A stretch of DNA of 64,000 bases from Tetrapyrgos nigripes (Eukaryota > Basidiomycota > Agaricomycetes > Agaricales > Campanellaceae): assembly GCA_013368315.1 (NCBI GenBank), contig JAACJM010000023.1, forward strand, positions 558,001-622,000, in the 5' to 3' direction. Each line of letters begins with the position of its first letter. Position 1 is the first letter of the stretch. Below the pieces are notes generated by a model. It had not been told where the DNA came from. It did not search any database and worked only from the letters and a program-made list of their open reading frames with translations. Made by a program: the position numbers and the translations under genes. This document shows positions 12,640 through 23,565 of this stretch, piece by piece.

Positions 12640-13394
12640 GTTCCAGAAGGACGCTCGTCGAGTCTGGTCGATTGTATTAGTCCCTACATACAGTCGTTTT
12701 AGATGTATGGATCAGTTCAAATAATAGAAGTCGGTGGGAGAGAAACCATAGAACGATTGGGTTAATTGTTCCACGAATTTTCTGTCAATTCTGGCGTTGA
12801 CCCTGAGCAAGGCACGGCAGGTCAAAGAATCAAAGTACTCACGAGCAATCCTCAGAATTACCTTGGTCCATACAGCCATGCAAATCGCTTACACCGACAG
12901 CGGCAACTCTTGAAGAGGTCGTGTGCGCCATGTCAGGGTAAAAAATGCCTGGAGATTGCAGTCAATGCCTGAATATCAGAGGAAGAAACAAAGGCGTTAC
13001 ATCCTCTGCGGTCCATGACCCCAAGGCTCCCTGCCCAATCCCTAGGAAGCCAAGCCTCCACATTCACAACTGACTCAGTTGAACTCTGGACAGCTAAAGA
13101 AATACGACAGATGTCCGCTGGTGCATTGACTGGGCTAGGAGGAAGCTCTGATGCTGCGCAGGAAGGAAGCTGGTTGGGAATGGCTACCATCTCAGTCCCT
13201 GCTAATACTAGGTCCGCCAGGAGTACCGTTGTATGGGGATTGGACAGTTGCCACTGGGACGCAAATGAAGAGCAGCGTCGGTCAAAATTGTCTCGGCGAG
13301 TTGTGGCTGAAGAGTCAAAGTACGCCAGGGAGGCTGCAAGAAGAGACGCTTGGAGGTGTTGGAAAAACTGGAACATGTAACTTGCAGAGGACAC
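12640..13394 (-). pseudogene. Tannase/feruloyl-esterase-like N-terminal fragment, copy 1
   Basis: The frame 13394-12933 begins with a hydrophobic, signal-like stretch (HLQASLLAASLAYF). It continues through DICRISLAVQSS and VEAWLPRDW, which match the N-terminal region of tannase-family esterases (CRv.l.v..s....vE.WLP..W.G). The sequence then degenerates where GNGG/GCi and the catalytic Ser region should follow, so the fragment carries no catalytic triad. DNA homology to the copy at 47372-48110 continues past the frame to about 12640. Family assignment rests on these short motifs. The fragment is too short to be active. Its two relatives in this window sit on either side of helicase copy B. Confidence 0.55.
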
Positions 13395-14664
13395 CAGGAT
13401 ACTCCTAATATGAAGGGTTAAAAATGCTCCTAAACATGTGAACGGGCTTCTTCGGCGTCAATTCTGAATAGCGCTGAGGCTGAAGCGATGTAACAAATCT
13501 CAATGACAATTGCCACTTGATACACATCCTTGATCAACCATCATCCAAACCTCAGGGATGCAATCCATCCCCTTCCTGTCGTCATATACATAGCTACAAA
13601 AGCCTTCGTATGCAGACGGGTATCAGCGCCTTTGCAGACTTACAGAGCACTGGGAACAAGTCTACATTAGCTACGCCGTCGACGACGATCCCCGAGTTTT
13701 TCTTCTTCCTTCTGCGTGTGCTCTTTTGCTTGCCTCAGGGTCTCGTCCCTTTATATGGCGTTGTGCAGACTGTGCAGTTCTCCCCGTCACTCAGTGCGGT
13801 ACCTTGGTAGTAACCGAGAGTAAAGGACTGTAAAGGACTTGCCTCTAGGCCTTAGGCGAACGGGTGGACCGAAACAATGCGGTTTTCAATTACCGCATCT
13901 TAGATGTGGAGAGAGGACTCGCAGAAGTTCGTGTCTTACACACTAGTATTCATATGGTACGTTCGGCTGAGATGGTCCAGAGTTCAGACCATGGCCAGTC
14001 GCTCCGAACGGTTATCATAGGCGGCGGAGAGTCTTTCGGAGATCTCTCTTTGTACTTTCCCGACGCAGACCACTGTCACAAAGTGCTTGCTCCGTATTAT
14101 GAGGCCAAAGCAACAAAGGCCATGCGAGCAGCACACTCCGTCCTCAAGGCCTCAATATTGAATCCATGATTGGCTAAAATTGTTTCCTGGCTGTATACGA
14201 GGCGAAGATGCTGTAAATGGCGCCGGCTGTGTAGATCCTATAGTATCAGTAGAAAAAGTACCGAGGTTCCCTAATGACGTAGTCAAGAAGTCATCGGATG
14301 AAGTGATTGAACGCGAGCTTGATAGAACCAAGAAGACTTACCTGCTTAAGCACAGAGAAAGGACCAAACGAAATGTGTACGCCAATACTCGTCGGATGTG
14401 AGAAATGTCCGGCATTAGTCTAGTTTTTTTTCTTAGAGTGAGCCGCGCCAGACGCTGTTACATGATTTTTTCTCCCACAATTTGGCCGCTCATTAACCTG
14501 CTGGATAGCTCCTTGAAAATGCTCCGGTGCTGATGGATACGATCTCAAGTCCGATATCTTTAGAACACATAATACACTAGATGAAAATTCGTGGTGTAGA
14601 GACTCATTTTTGTTGATCGGTTGGAATTGCTGGATTCATTACGAGGCCTTTAGGCTGAGTTAAC
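13395..14664. other. No gene recognised; one unassigned frame at 13864-14169 (+)
   Basis: The 101-codon frame at 13864-14169 and the one at 14180-14401 have no motif I recognise and no visible intron logic. I treat the stretch as non-coding or decayed. Confidence 0.35.
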
Positions 14665-15081
14665 TTAGGTCAACCTCGAAAACTCTTCCACGGGTTCAAA
14701 CTCCCACCCCTGTTCGTTGGCGCTCGGCAAGCGCTCATCGATCATAGATCTGGAATCACGGTCGAGAGTCGAGACTAGACCTGTTACTAGGTCCCTCTGA
14801 ATATCGAGATTGAAAGCGGAGCTGGCTTCCTCGGATGAGGTACCTGACAGGTCCGAAGCAGCGGGTTGGGAAGGTGTAGCTGACGTCCGGGTATGATTAC
14901 TACGTGTCCGTATCCCCGGGTATGTCAAAGACGGAAGGGATGACCAAAATGAGTGATAGGACATCTCGTCGTTGGGCTGTTGTGGAGAAGACGCGTCTAA
15001 AGCTGACCTTTGGATGAGGTAGAAGACGGGGGGCAAGATGGAAAAGGAGATTGTAATTAAGAACACAGCCCTACAATACAT
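14665..15081 (-). CDS. Hypothetical protein with N-terminal membrane anchor
   Basis: A 138-codon frame starts with a hydrophobic stretch (VFLITISFSILPPVFYLI) that could be a signal anchor. It continues with a Ser/Thr/Pro-rich linker and an acidic C-terminus. I do not recognise it. It could be the last exon of a longer membrane protein or a chance frame; no neighbouring exon is obvious. Confidence 0.25.
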   Translation of the reverse strand: MYCRAVFLITISFSILPPVFYLIQRSALDASSPQQPNDEMSYHSFWSSLPSLTYPGIRTRSNHTRTSATPSQPAASDLSGTSSEEASSAFNLDIQRDLVTGLVSTLDRDSRSMIDERLPSANEQGWEFEPVEEFSRLT

Positions 15082-16205
15082 TACATAGCCATTCCCAAAA
15101 TAGAAGAGACCAAAAAAAGAAGGAGCATGACATCCGCATGACCCTTTATGATGTCATATGTCGTACCAGCCAACAAAATGACTAAATCGGCAGGCCCTTC
15201 TGTCGAAGAAAAGCTCCGCTTTAGATCAACTCTTCGATATACAGAAGGGACTGTCACAGGCCTAAGTCGAGACCATCATGACGTCGTTCACGGCTTCCTC
15301 GGACAAACGCATAACCAAGGCAGCGTAGGCAGCATCAGGGTGCGCCTTGTCTTCCTCCTTGCTTCCTCTCCCGATCTGAGGGCCTCGTAGCTTGCCACGC
15401 GAAGCGATGGCACTTTACCCAGTGCCGGATAGTGCCGCCTAGCACTCGCAGCATCCAGGATTCCAAAGCTAGAGTTTTCGGCCACACCTCTCCTCAAAAA
15501 TTTGTACAGGTACTAGATATATAAGTCTTTTACCATTGTCGGTTCAGTTTAAATTACCTCTACCGGGATAGTAATAATAATCGAATTTAGGGAAGCAAAT
15601 ATAGTTTCCTCCCCGAGCATGTGCTAACGAAACCTGCTAACGGAACCCACCTCAGAATTGACAATCCACACCGTCAATTGGACCTTTTCAATACTGCTCC
15701 TCCAACCCTCAAGTAGTACTGACGGAACCCGACCATAGCTGCTGATCTAACCCGTCTTGTCAAGCTTCCTCAGGCACTAAGCGTCTCCTCAGCCTGCAGA
15801 CATGAGGTTATAACTCGCACAATTGTCCACTTTGTCTAGACATCGAAATCTCCTAGCAGTGTAACCGTATCTGAATATGCCAGTGCTTCGATTCACTCGT
15901 ACTAAAGTCTAACACTTTTGTTTGACTTTGCTACTAGTATATGTAGCTATGTTTATTATGTACGACTTCGACTACAACCTGGTCTGCTCGAGTCGTCAAC
16001 TGATATGATTTACTGATGCAGTTCACATTTCTAGGCAGGCCAAGTTCTGAATCAAGCGCTAGTAACGTTTGATTTTGAGCGGCCTTCGAGCGCGCGGTGA
16101 GTGGTTGAAGCTGTATCATATGGCTGCTTGTTTAATGTATATGTATATCGTAAATCTGTACTAGTAGTACACAATAAATACTTAAGAAATTCCATACAGA
16201 CAAGC
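15082..16205. other. No gene recognised; holds the left half of an inverted-repeat pair
   Basis: Short frames only. The segment near 15600-15760 contains several copies of a CTGACGGAACCC/GCTAACGAAACC-type word that recur in inverted orientation at 17430-17560. Confidence 0.4.
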
Positions 16206-17590
16206 AATAATGCCCAGTGAAAACTCCCCTGGACCAGAACGGACCAGAGCGAGTGCACCAGCGCCAATGATCGGGAAAAAAGAGTCAGACAGAGTCCGAG
16301 CGAACCACGACATAGACTAATACTAGACGTAGACTAGCTAGTGCTAAATTAAGACAACTTGCCCTCTTTGGTCAGTTAACTTAACTTTGTCTACCATATA
16401 CCAAGAGCTAGTTATATTTGCTAACTCTACTTGACTTGTCCAAATTATCATATATCCACTAGTTTGTCAGCCTGATATTACTATTAGTACTATTTGAAAA
16501 AGCACTTCGTCTCGACGACGACTTCGGCAAGTCCCGAGCATATTAAAAACACTCGACGTCATTCAAAGGTCTTCACGCCTTCCTCTTCCTCCTACCGTCA
16601 CCATCTCCAGTCGACTTCTTCTCTCTCGTGTTCGACGCGCAATCCGCCTGACCAACCCCGTTACCTTCAAAGCCTTACGCGTCCGCTGATGTGAACGAGG
16701 GATGGAATTGGTTGTGCAAGTGGGTTTTGTTGTCCGGTGAGTCCTGCGTTGGTCGCACTACCATCTTTCTCTAACCCGCCTTTTGCATCAGGTGCATGCT
16801 AGTGGGTTTTCATATTCTGGGTACGTCTTGGACACATTCCTGTATGTCTGCCGTACTAATGGACTTCTTTTGCAGGTATCCTGATCCTTTCTTCTTTCTT
16901 CCCTTTTTCCTTTCTCGTTTGGGTCAGTACACTCCCTCTTTGATGCTCTGCAGCGCATTTCACTGATACAGATCCTTCATCTATCCAGATTATTCGGCCA
17001 TTGCCACATTCTTAGAGCGGGCTTGGTGTAAAAGAGCAAAGAAGGAGTAGATGTACATTATTACAGTGTACTATGTATATCTATGTCTGCTGTACTGCAG
17101 CGAATCAGAATGAACATTTATGTAAAAATTTATCTGAATGAAAGTGAACGGTAGAGAACCAGGATGAGTGCACAGTACTGTGCAACCCATTCAATAGAAG
17201 TGAACGAGAGCGAACGAGAGCGAATATACTCGAAATCTTCCAAAAAATACTCGCTCTGACTCAGTTTGACTCAGTGAGCGGTGCACAATTTTGTAACGAG
17301 AGCGAATAGAGGCGAGTCAGACTGAGCGTCTTTTGGACATTCGCTGGGGTTCGCTCTGGGCCCATTGACTTTTCACTGGGAATAATGTGTGTACTGAGAC
17401 CTTCTTAATATGTGCTCCATTAACACTCAAAGAGGGTTTCGTTAGCACTTGGCGAGGGCTTGATCAGCACTCTGTTTTGGGACCGGTCAATCAAGCAAAC
17501 GGGGTTCCGTCAGTGCTTAGAGGATGGGCTCGGTCAAGTGAGTTCCGTCAGCACTTGTCGCGGGGAGATAACATATCCTGCTTTAGGGAA
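15600..17590. repeat. Subterminal inverted repeats around an inner insertion (possible older element)
   Basis: Near 15605-15640 the sequence TTTCCTCCCCGAGCATGTGC is followed by GCTAACGAAACC words. The reverse complement of 17540-17590 gives TATCTCCCCGCGACAAGTGC followed by GCTGACGGAACTC. Further copies of the GAACCC word lie between. This looks like the two ends of one decayed element, later split by the insertion at 16213-17380. Outer boundaries and a target duplication are not clear. Confidence 0.4.
16213..17380. mobile_element. Non-autonomous TIR element (1,168 bp) with AATAATG duplication
   Basis: The left end CCCAGTGAAAACTC and the inverted right end CCCAGTGAAAAGTC form imperfect TIRs. 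These extend through a GG(A/G)CCAGAGCGA-type word. The 7 bp AATAATG flanks both sides (16206-16212 and 17381-17387). The interior has many GAGCGAACGAGAG-like words near the right end and no recognisable transposase. A 66-codon frame at 16494 is Ser-rich and unassigned. The superfamily is unresolved; a mutated 8 bp duplication would point to hAT. Confidence 0.6.
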
Positions 17591-17644
17591 ATAGACTGCG
17601 GGAACTATTTAGCTTACATCATCAAATTCCTGGCGGCTCCGCCA

Positions 17645-18060
17645 CAAGGGGGAGGCGGGTTTCAAAAATTTGCATGGAGTCGAAAAAAATTTTAGCACCA
17701 CCTGGAGTACCCCTCCCCCTCCACCTGCCTTATATAGTATCTACAGTCACACGACACATAGATAAGATAATATAAAGCCCTAACCCTAACCTGATACTGC
17801 CAAAAAGAGAAGAGATAAGATGTCCAGGCTCACCTCAACTCTACTTGTGATGAATATTTGTTGCGTATCTGCACCTTCTTGCAGAATAGATAGCAAAAAA
17901 AAGGTGGGAAAGTATTTTGAAATTGCACAACTATAGGTAATTACCGAAAAACAAGCTCAAAATACCTTATTTTAGGTGTGGTCAGAAAATTTTTTGGCCA
18001 GACCTGACCCCCCCTCCCCCCCTACCCTATGTGCCGGATATGTGGTCCGCCTCCCCCTTG
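17645..18060. mobile_element. hAT-like MITE (416 bp) with CAAGGGGGAGGCGG ends and 8 bp TSD
   Basis: The element runs from CAAGGGGGAGGCGG to CCGCCTCCCCCTTG, perfect 14 bp TIRs. It is flanked by CTCCGCCA at 17637-17644 and 18061-18068. Its interior has a TTTTTGGCCAGACC word followed by a C-rich tract, like the element at 60413-60939, so the two probably belong to one family. It has no coding capacity. Confidence 0.75.
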
Positions 18061-18068
18061 CTCCGCCA

Positions 18069-20249
18069 TGAGAAAAAACCACACTACATACACACGACTA
18101 TCTGTGTATCGTCAGTCTGGATCCTCGAGACTAGTCCGGCATCGGAAAGCGCTCGCTAAAGTGCTCTGTTACGATCATTTCCCGTTGGTTGTCACTTTGG
18201 CTACAACGCAGTTGAGGATCCTGAACATGCTCTATTCCATTGCAAACACGAGCCTTTAATTCAGCTCCGAGGCGAGTATATGTATGCCAGCGTACCACCA
18301 ATCGCCCCCCTATGAAATGATGTATATACAGCCAACGAAGGCAAAGGTCACCGTCTTCTTTGGTCATCTCTTCTCCCTTAAGCTTCCCACCCTTATTTTC
18401 CATCACAGCAAAATGGATACTTAAACGAAGTAATGGGAATCTTTCGCAACACCGATTTATATATCCCGACAGGATAATATAGCGGAGACACTGATTCTGA
18501 ATCTGAACGGTTGCGGTTCTGAAAAGTGGCGTGGATGTACAGTGACGTCTGTTGAAATACGTTGGGACACGAAAAGCAGGGGGAAAGAACGTTTGACCTC
18601 GTATTGGTACCAGAGGCAAACGAGTAAAGATACAGCCTATGCAACTACTGTATTTATACTCCGTAAATGGCTAAAAGACCGCAAATAAACTCCTATTGAC
18701 CCCCCCCTATACGTTGAGGGGCCGTATTCAGCTTGCTATGGCAAAAATCCAAATCCAACAACGTCAGGGGTACTGATCTTCCTTCGTTGGTTATCAGAGT
18801 TCTACCTGTAAATATAAAGTGTACTACCGTGTAATAATTTGTAGATTACACTGGGATGCTTCCCGAACCTGGTGCATCATCTCTTGGTCCAAAGCCGGTA
18901 ATAAACTCCTCTCTTGTTGAGTCGGCGCATCGGTGGGACCAAGTAACACACGAAGAGTGTCAAGTACATACGTCAGTCTAGATACTCGAGACTAGGGACC
19001 AAGTGCTCATTCAACAAGTAAATTGAAGCGGTCTTGTAGATCACTACAAAAAGAAGGCTGAAGCCGCTCGCTCTGCATCTAAACCAAATCTGAACAAGTA
19101 TTGAGTATTGGAGCCAAGAGACCACCTCCAAAAATTGGAGGTACTTCCTAGCCTATACAGCTCCGGTGGATTGTCCACTAATACACGGATGCGAGTAGCT
19201 TTATGCAAGCCGTAAAAGGCTCAAAGGGCATTGCTGTGGCGGCTTCTCTGTATTGGTTCTAAATCTTTGTTCGCTCGGTTCGCTGGGCGAAGACAAGGTG
19301 CTTATTGCTCTGGAAGAGGTAACGGTGAACTAATACTACTTGTACAGAAGCTTGTCTTGATGGAACGAATACCTTACCGGCTTCTGTGTAAGTTCGTGAT
19401 TCGGCTCAGAAAGTCTTTACAAGCGGCTGCGCTTGGGGACAGCCCCTCTGTAATGAACTGCGGGTTCGGTTCGGGTTCAGGAACTCTAAGATGATCAGTA
19501 GTGAGAATGAAAGTACTTAAGTCCAGGCAAGCGTTGAGCATTACCGAGAAGTACCAGGTTCCCGAGCACTTGGTGAGCACGAAGCATCAGTCAAGGTCGA
19601 GCAACAGCACTCTAAACAAGCTTACGCATTGCTAAGGATGCCGATTTACAGATGTAAGGTTGTACACAGGTGTGTATTGAGAGTAGATAGGCCTTCTTAC
19701 CAAAGTACATACTAGGGTACTTATATACTTAGTCAACAGATGATTAGAAGTAGCTGGAATATGAAGGAATGTTATAGAAAAGGTAAGAAAGAACGAGAAA
19801 ATGAATGCCCGAAGCATGACCGAACCATCAATTACAGAGTACTACATCAGTAACATCACACGTACAGTAGATCGAGACTCATAGCTAACAAAATACAAGA
19901 TTCTTACAGCTGGTAAGGGTCGTTCCATCACGCCCTCCCTGTAGCACTATATCTTTAATTTTTGATATCGTGAGTGCGCAATGCCACCCCGCCGGGTCCT
20001 GAAGGAGCCACTTGGCATGTATTTATGTATCCGATTGCCACGAATTGGCGTCTGTGGAATGGTGCACACGAGCACAAGCTCAGGGTTGTGCATTTCCATA
20101 TGATGAGAAGCGCTCGAGTAGTACACAAAAAAGTATGGCGGCGATACGCAAGTATCCTGATATCTCCAAGAAACAAATGCCGAGGTTGACATACAATTAC
20201 GACTCCAGTTGTACAAGATAGATGGATATGTATTTATGAGGCATCAAAG
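18069..20249. other. No gene recognised; 3' flank of helicase copy A
   Basis: Frames at 18131-18644 (-), 19231-19494 (+) and 19632-19817 (-) have no motif I recognise. From about 19950 to 20249 the sequence is the downstream flank of helicase copy A and matches 60343-61130 after its hAT MITE is removed. Confidence 0.45.
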
Positions 20250-20908
20250 CTACCGACCCGCTGATGACAACCCGCTCTTCTTCTTCTTGTTTTTCCTCTT
20301 CTTCTTCCCCTGAATCCCATGGCCATCTCGATCAGAATGATGATCACCGTTTGCCTGTACACTCCTCGACGTCATTCCGGATAGAGCGGTAAGATGAGAG
20401 AGATGGTGATAGCGATTATGGTTTTTTGATGTAGACGAAGTGGCAGATTGACGCGCTTGAGTACTAGGAACCTGTTGAAGAGGCTTTCCGAGTTTTCGGG
20501 GTCTGCTTTTCACGACTTCAGACCACGTAACAGCCTGAATCACTGCTGCTTTCGACTGCGTCGAACGGAAGACGGGATCAGTGGGAGAGCGTGGCATGCT
20601 AGCGGCGGCAGGATAAGGAGTAGAAGCGAGATGAGACCACGCCGTCTGAACTGGAGGAGGAGGAGGAGGAGCAACTGAAGTTCGGACTGAGAGGGGCGCA
20701 TATGGTCGGGGAAATAGATCCTTGACATCGAAAGTTCTCTTCATACTCTGATATGGACGATAATCGAGGGAAGGATTCGGTCCAAGTGTACCTGGTCGCG
20801 TCAATGGCGAAAACACCTGGGCAGAAGCAAAGATTCCGGTTGCATTCTTCCCTCTTACCCCCGGAAGATGAACAGCTTCATTGAAGCCGTCCCTACGATT
20901 CGCCCACT

Positions 20909-21114
20909 TACGAGGCCCTTTAGGGTCTCGTTCTTATAACCTGACGTTTCTGCGTGTGGCTATGCTCGATAACTCCACCGGTCCCCGGTGCCATTTGATC
21001 ACCGTAACCGGTCATCGGCCGTTGCCGCAAAGACGCGTGATCTGCAACGCTCATCATCTTTCACCCTTACTCATCGCTGCTCACCATCCATGAACTGATT
21101 ACTTGGGCCTCGTT
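20909..21114. mobile_element. ~205 bp insertion in helicase copy A with ACGAGGCCC ends
   Basis: Copy B has no counterpart between its residues WATPRD and VFNDTAD. The inserted block in copy A begins near TTACGAGGCCC and ends GGGCCTCGTTAC, a short TIR. The target duplication is not clear, so the limits are uncertain by a few bases. Confidence 0.5.
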
Positions 21115-22333
21115 ACTGCCACGCGAAGCGGTGGCCCACAGCTCCTTCATGGAACGAGAATCCCGCCTTAGCCAATTGATATTCCCAATGCTTGACCATG
21201 CGACCTAAAAGAGTGCCATAGGCAACGTTCCTCAGAAAGATTTGGTTGGAGACGATGACCATACCCGCCCGACAACGGGAGAGCATGACGTTCATTCTCT
21301 GGGTGGACTTTAGGAAGCCTACTTTCTCCGTCCGGACTACGGAGATGATGACGTAGTCTGCTTCGTTGCCTATGTATATGTACGTATACGCGTAAGCTCA
21401 GGAGATTGATCGATGAGAGAAGAAGAAATGGCTGATAAACTTGCCTTGAAAGCTATCAACGTTGAAGACCTTATCCCATGGTAAATCTTCAGCCTTCAAT
21501 GCTCTCTCAATCGCCGATCTCTGCGCATCATATGGTGCGATGACACAGAAGTCCTTTCCAGCATAATAGTGGCGAATGAGATCTATGATGCAATCGATTT
21601 CTTCTCGATTCTTCTCGTGGTGTAAATCAGTGCCTTGGGCAAGGAAAAAGGAGCAGGAAAGCAGGATACTCACCATCCAACTAAATCCGGACTTTTCTTC
21701 GAACCCCATTGCTGCATCGATGAAGGACACGCAAGATAAGCTTGTTAGTTTATGCTCAGATTTCAGGCGGTTGTTGTACACAGTCTGAGAAAGAGTGCAA
21801 TGGGCATGCGATCTAAGTTGGAACGCGAAGGTGTCAGTCAGCCCTGCAGGCAACCTGGAGGATTCAGAACGGATAGAGAACTGGGAGGTGACATACATTG
21901 TGTATCAAGAAAATAATTCTTGCTCTGAAGATGTCCGACGTTGAAGATACATTTTAGGGATCTTGCGCTTTCCTGCCCGAACGGAGGCACTGGCAAAGGT
22001 ACGGAGGAAGGTCGCGTATTAATGAAGCACAAGGAGTGAAAGCTGACTGGACTCACGTTGCTTGGGATCCCCAAAGAAACTGACTTTTTTCAAATTGGAG
22101 AACTTCTGAAAGATAGACTAATGGACGAGATTTAATCAAGCAAGCGTTAGAAACCCGCTTAGCGCTTAGAGATCAAAAAGAAGGACCAAGAGGAAGACTT
22201 GCCAGATACTCAAAAACATTTATCTGGGAGGCCTCATCTATCACGAGCCTCTCCACCGGCACTAAATGAAACGTCCGATTGTCGTCCAGAGCCGGGTTGG
22301 GTAGCATTCCCAGAGTCGAAAGAACTACACATG

Positions 22334-23565
22334 TAGGGCTCCTAGCGGATCGGATGATCCGGCGTCTATCCGCCGATGAGGCCTCGGATTCGGATGGCGG
22401 ATGGGCCTCTGGAGGTGCACCCAACCGACGGATACCATCTGATCATCCGCCGGTCATCGTCGGATGTGTGAGGTATGTGGGAACCTGTCGTACTTACTAA
22501 TTTTGGGTGAGTTCTCGGGACTTCCCGAGATTCTGTACAGTTGGAAAGGTTATCAACATCAACAAAACTCTCGTCAACACAGCTCGATATTTTGAAACCT
22601 TGCTCAATGCTAGGGCTGGGCGCCGTACCCGTACATCGACGGAGTACGGGTACCGTACATACGGGTCCGTATCCGTACGGTGTCCACTCCAAGTTGAGGT
22701 CGAGACGGTACGGTATACGGTACGGTCTGACCCGTATCAGACCGTACCGAATACGGTCTTTACGACCGTGATACGGGTAGGTGACACATTAGCCTTATAA
22801 GGAAAGTGTAACGCTTTCACGTGACTGTGACATCGCCCAAAAAGGGAACAGTGAGTCCCAGTGCAGGCGGGGACGACATTTTGGGTTGCCATTGGGACTG
22901 ACTGCATTGTTCTGCTTTACTCTAGGACAGAAGCTGGATCATTTCATGGGAATTCGTTGCCTCTTCTGACCCCCGGTGATACCTCAATAGGAATTTTTCT
23001 CCACGCACATGCAGACCTGAAATATCAATGAAATATACTCAAGGTACGCGATTGTTTTCATGCCTGAAATTGACTGATGATGGATTTTCTATTCACTGAC
23101 CGTAAGTACGGTATATGGTACGGTATATGACCCGTACCCATACCGTCGAGGACTTTTTCTGCAAGGCATACGGTACGGGTTCGGCATGTCCGTAAAAAAT
23201 ACGACCGTATTTTATATGGGTACGGTTCCCAGCCCTACTCAATGCTGAGCTAGCCGTGGGAAAAATCCTCGGCAAGATGCCCATACTGTGTCATGAGCCA
23301 TGCACCCTGTATTTACATGTGTAGGCAAGTGGAAACTTTTTTATTTCACATAAAATGGACCCAAAGTGTACTTACAAGTGAAAAAAAGAATGAAAAAAGA
23401 CCTCAGGCAAGCTCTATACGCTACCTTTGGTATGTGTGCCCACCATCTGCGGATGATCCGACCATCCGTCAGATGCCATCCGCCAATGCGGATGAAGTCT
23501 TGGTCATGGCTCATCCGAGCGGATGGATCCGCATCCGACCAGCATCTGATCCGCTAGGAGCCTTA
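22334..23565. mobile_element. hAT-type MITE (TAGGGCTCCTAGCGGATC ends), 8 bp TSD TACACATG, host of a nested MITE
   Basis: The left end is TAGGGCTCCTAGCGGATC and the right end is the near-complement GATCCGCTAGGAGCCTTA. TACACATG flanks it at 22326-22333 and 23566-23573. Without the inner element (627 bp plus an 8 bp duplication) it is about 597 bp, close to the 620 bp relative at 58271-58890. It sits in an exon of helicase copy A; copy B lacks it at the same site. Confidence 0.88.
22611..23237. mobile_element. Second hAT-type MITE (TAGGGCTGGG ends), nested, 8 bp TSD CTCAATGC
   Basis: TAGGGCTGGG at the left pairs with CCCAGCCCTA at the right. CTCAATGC is duplicated at 22603-22610 and 23238-23245. 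Subterminal regions are dense in CGTACCCGTA/TACGGGTACG words on both sides, which fold into long inverted repeats. The end sequence and 8 bp target match the hAT superfamily. It has no coding capacity. Confidence 0.88.

Noticed and set aside
17775..17795. CCCTAACCCTAACC, telomere-like repeat
   Set aside because: Only two units, inside a MITE and far from any sequence end; not a telomere.
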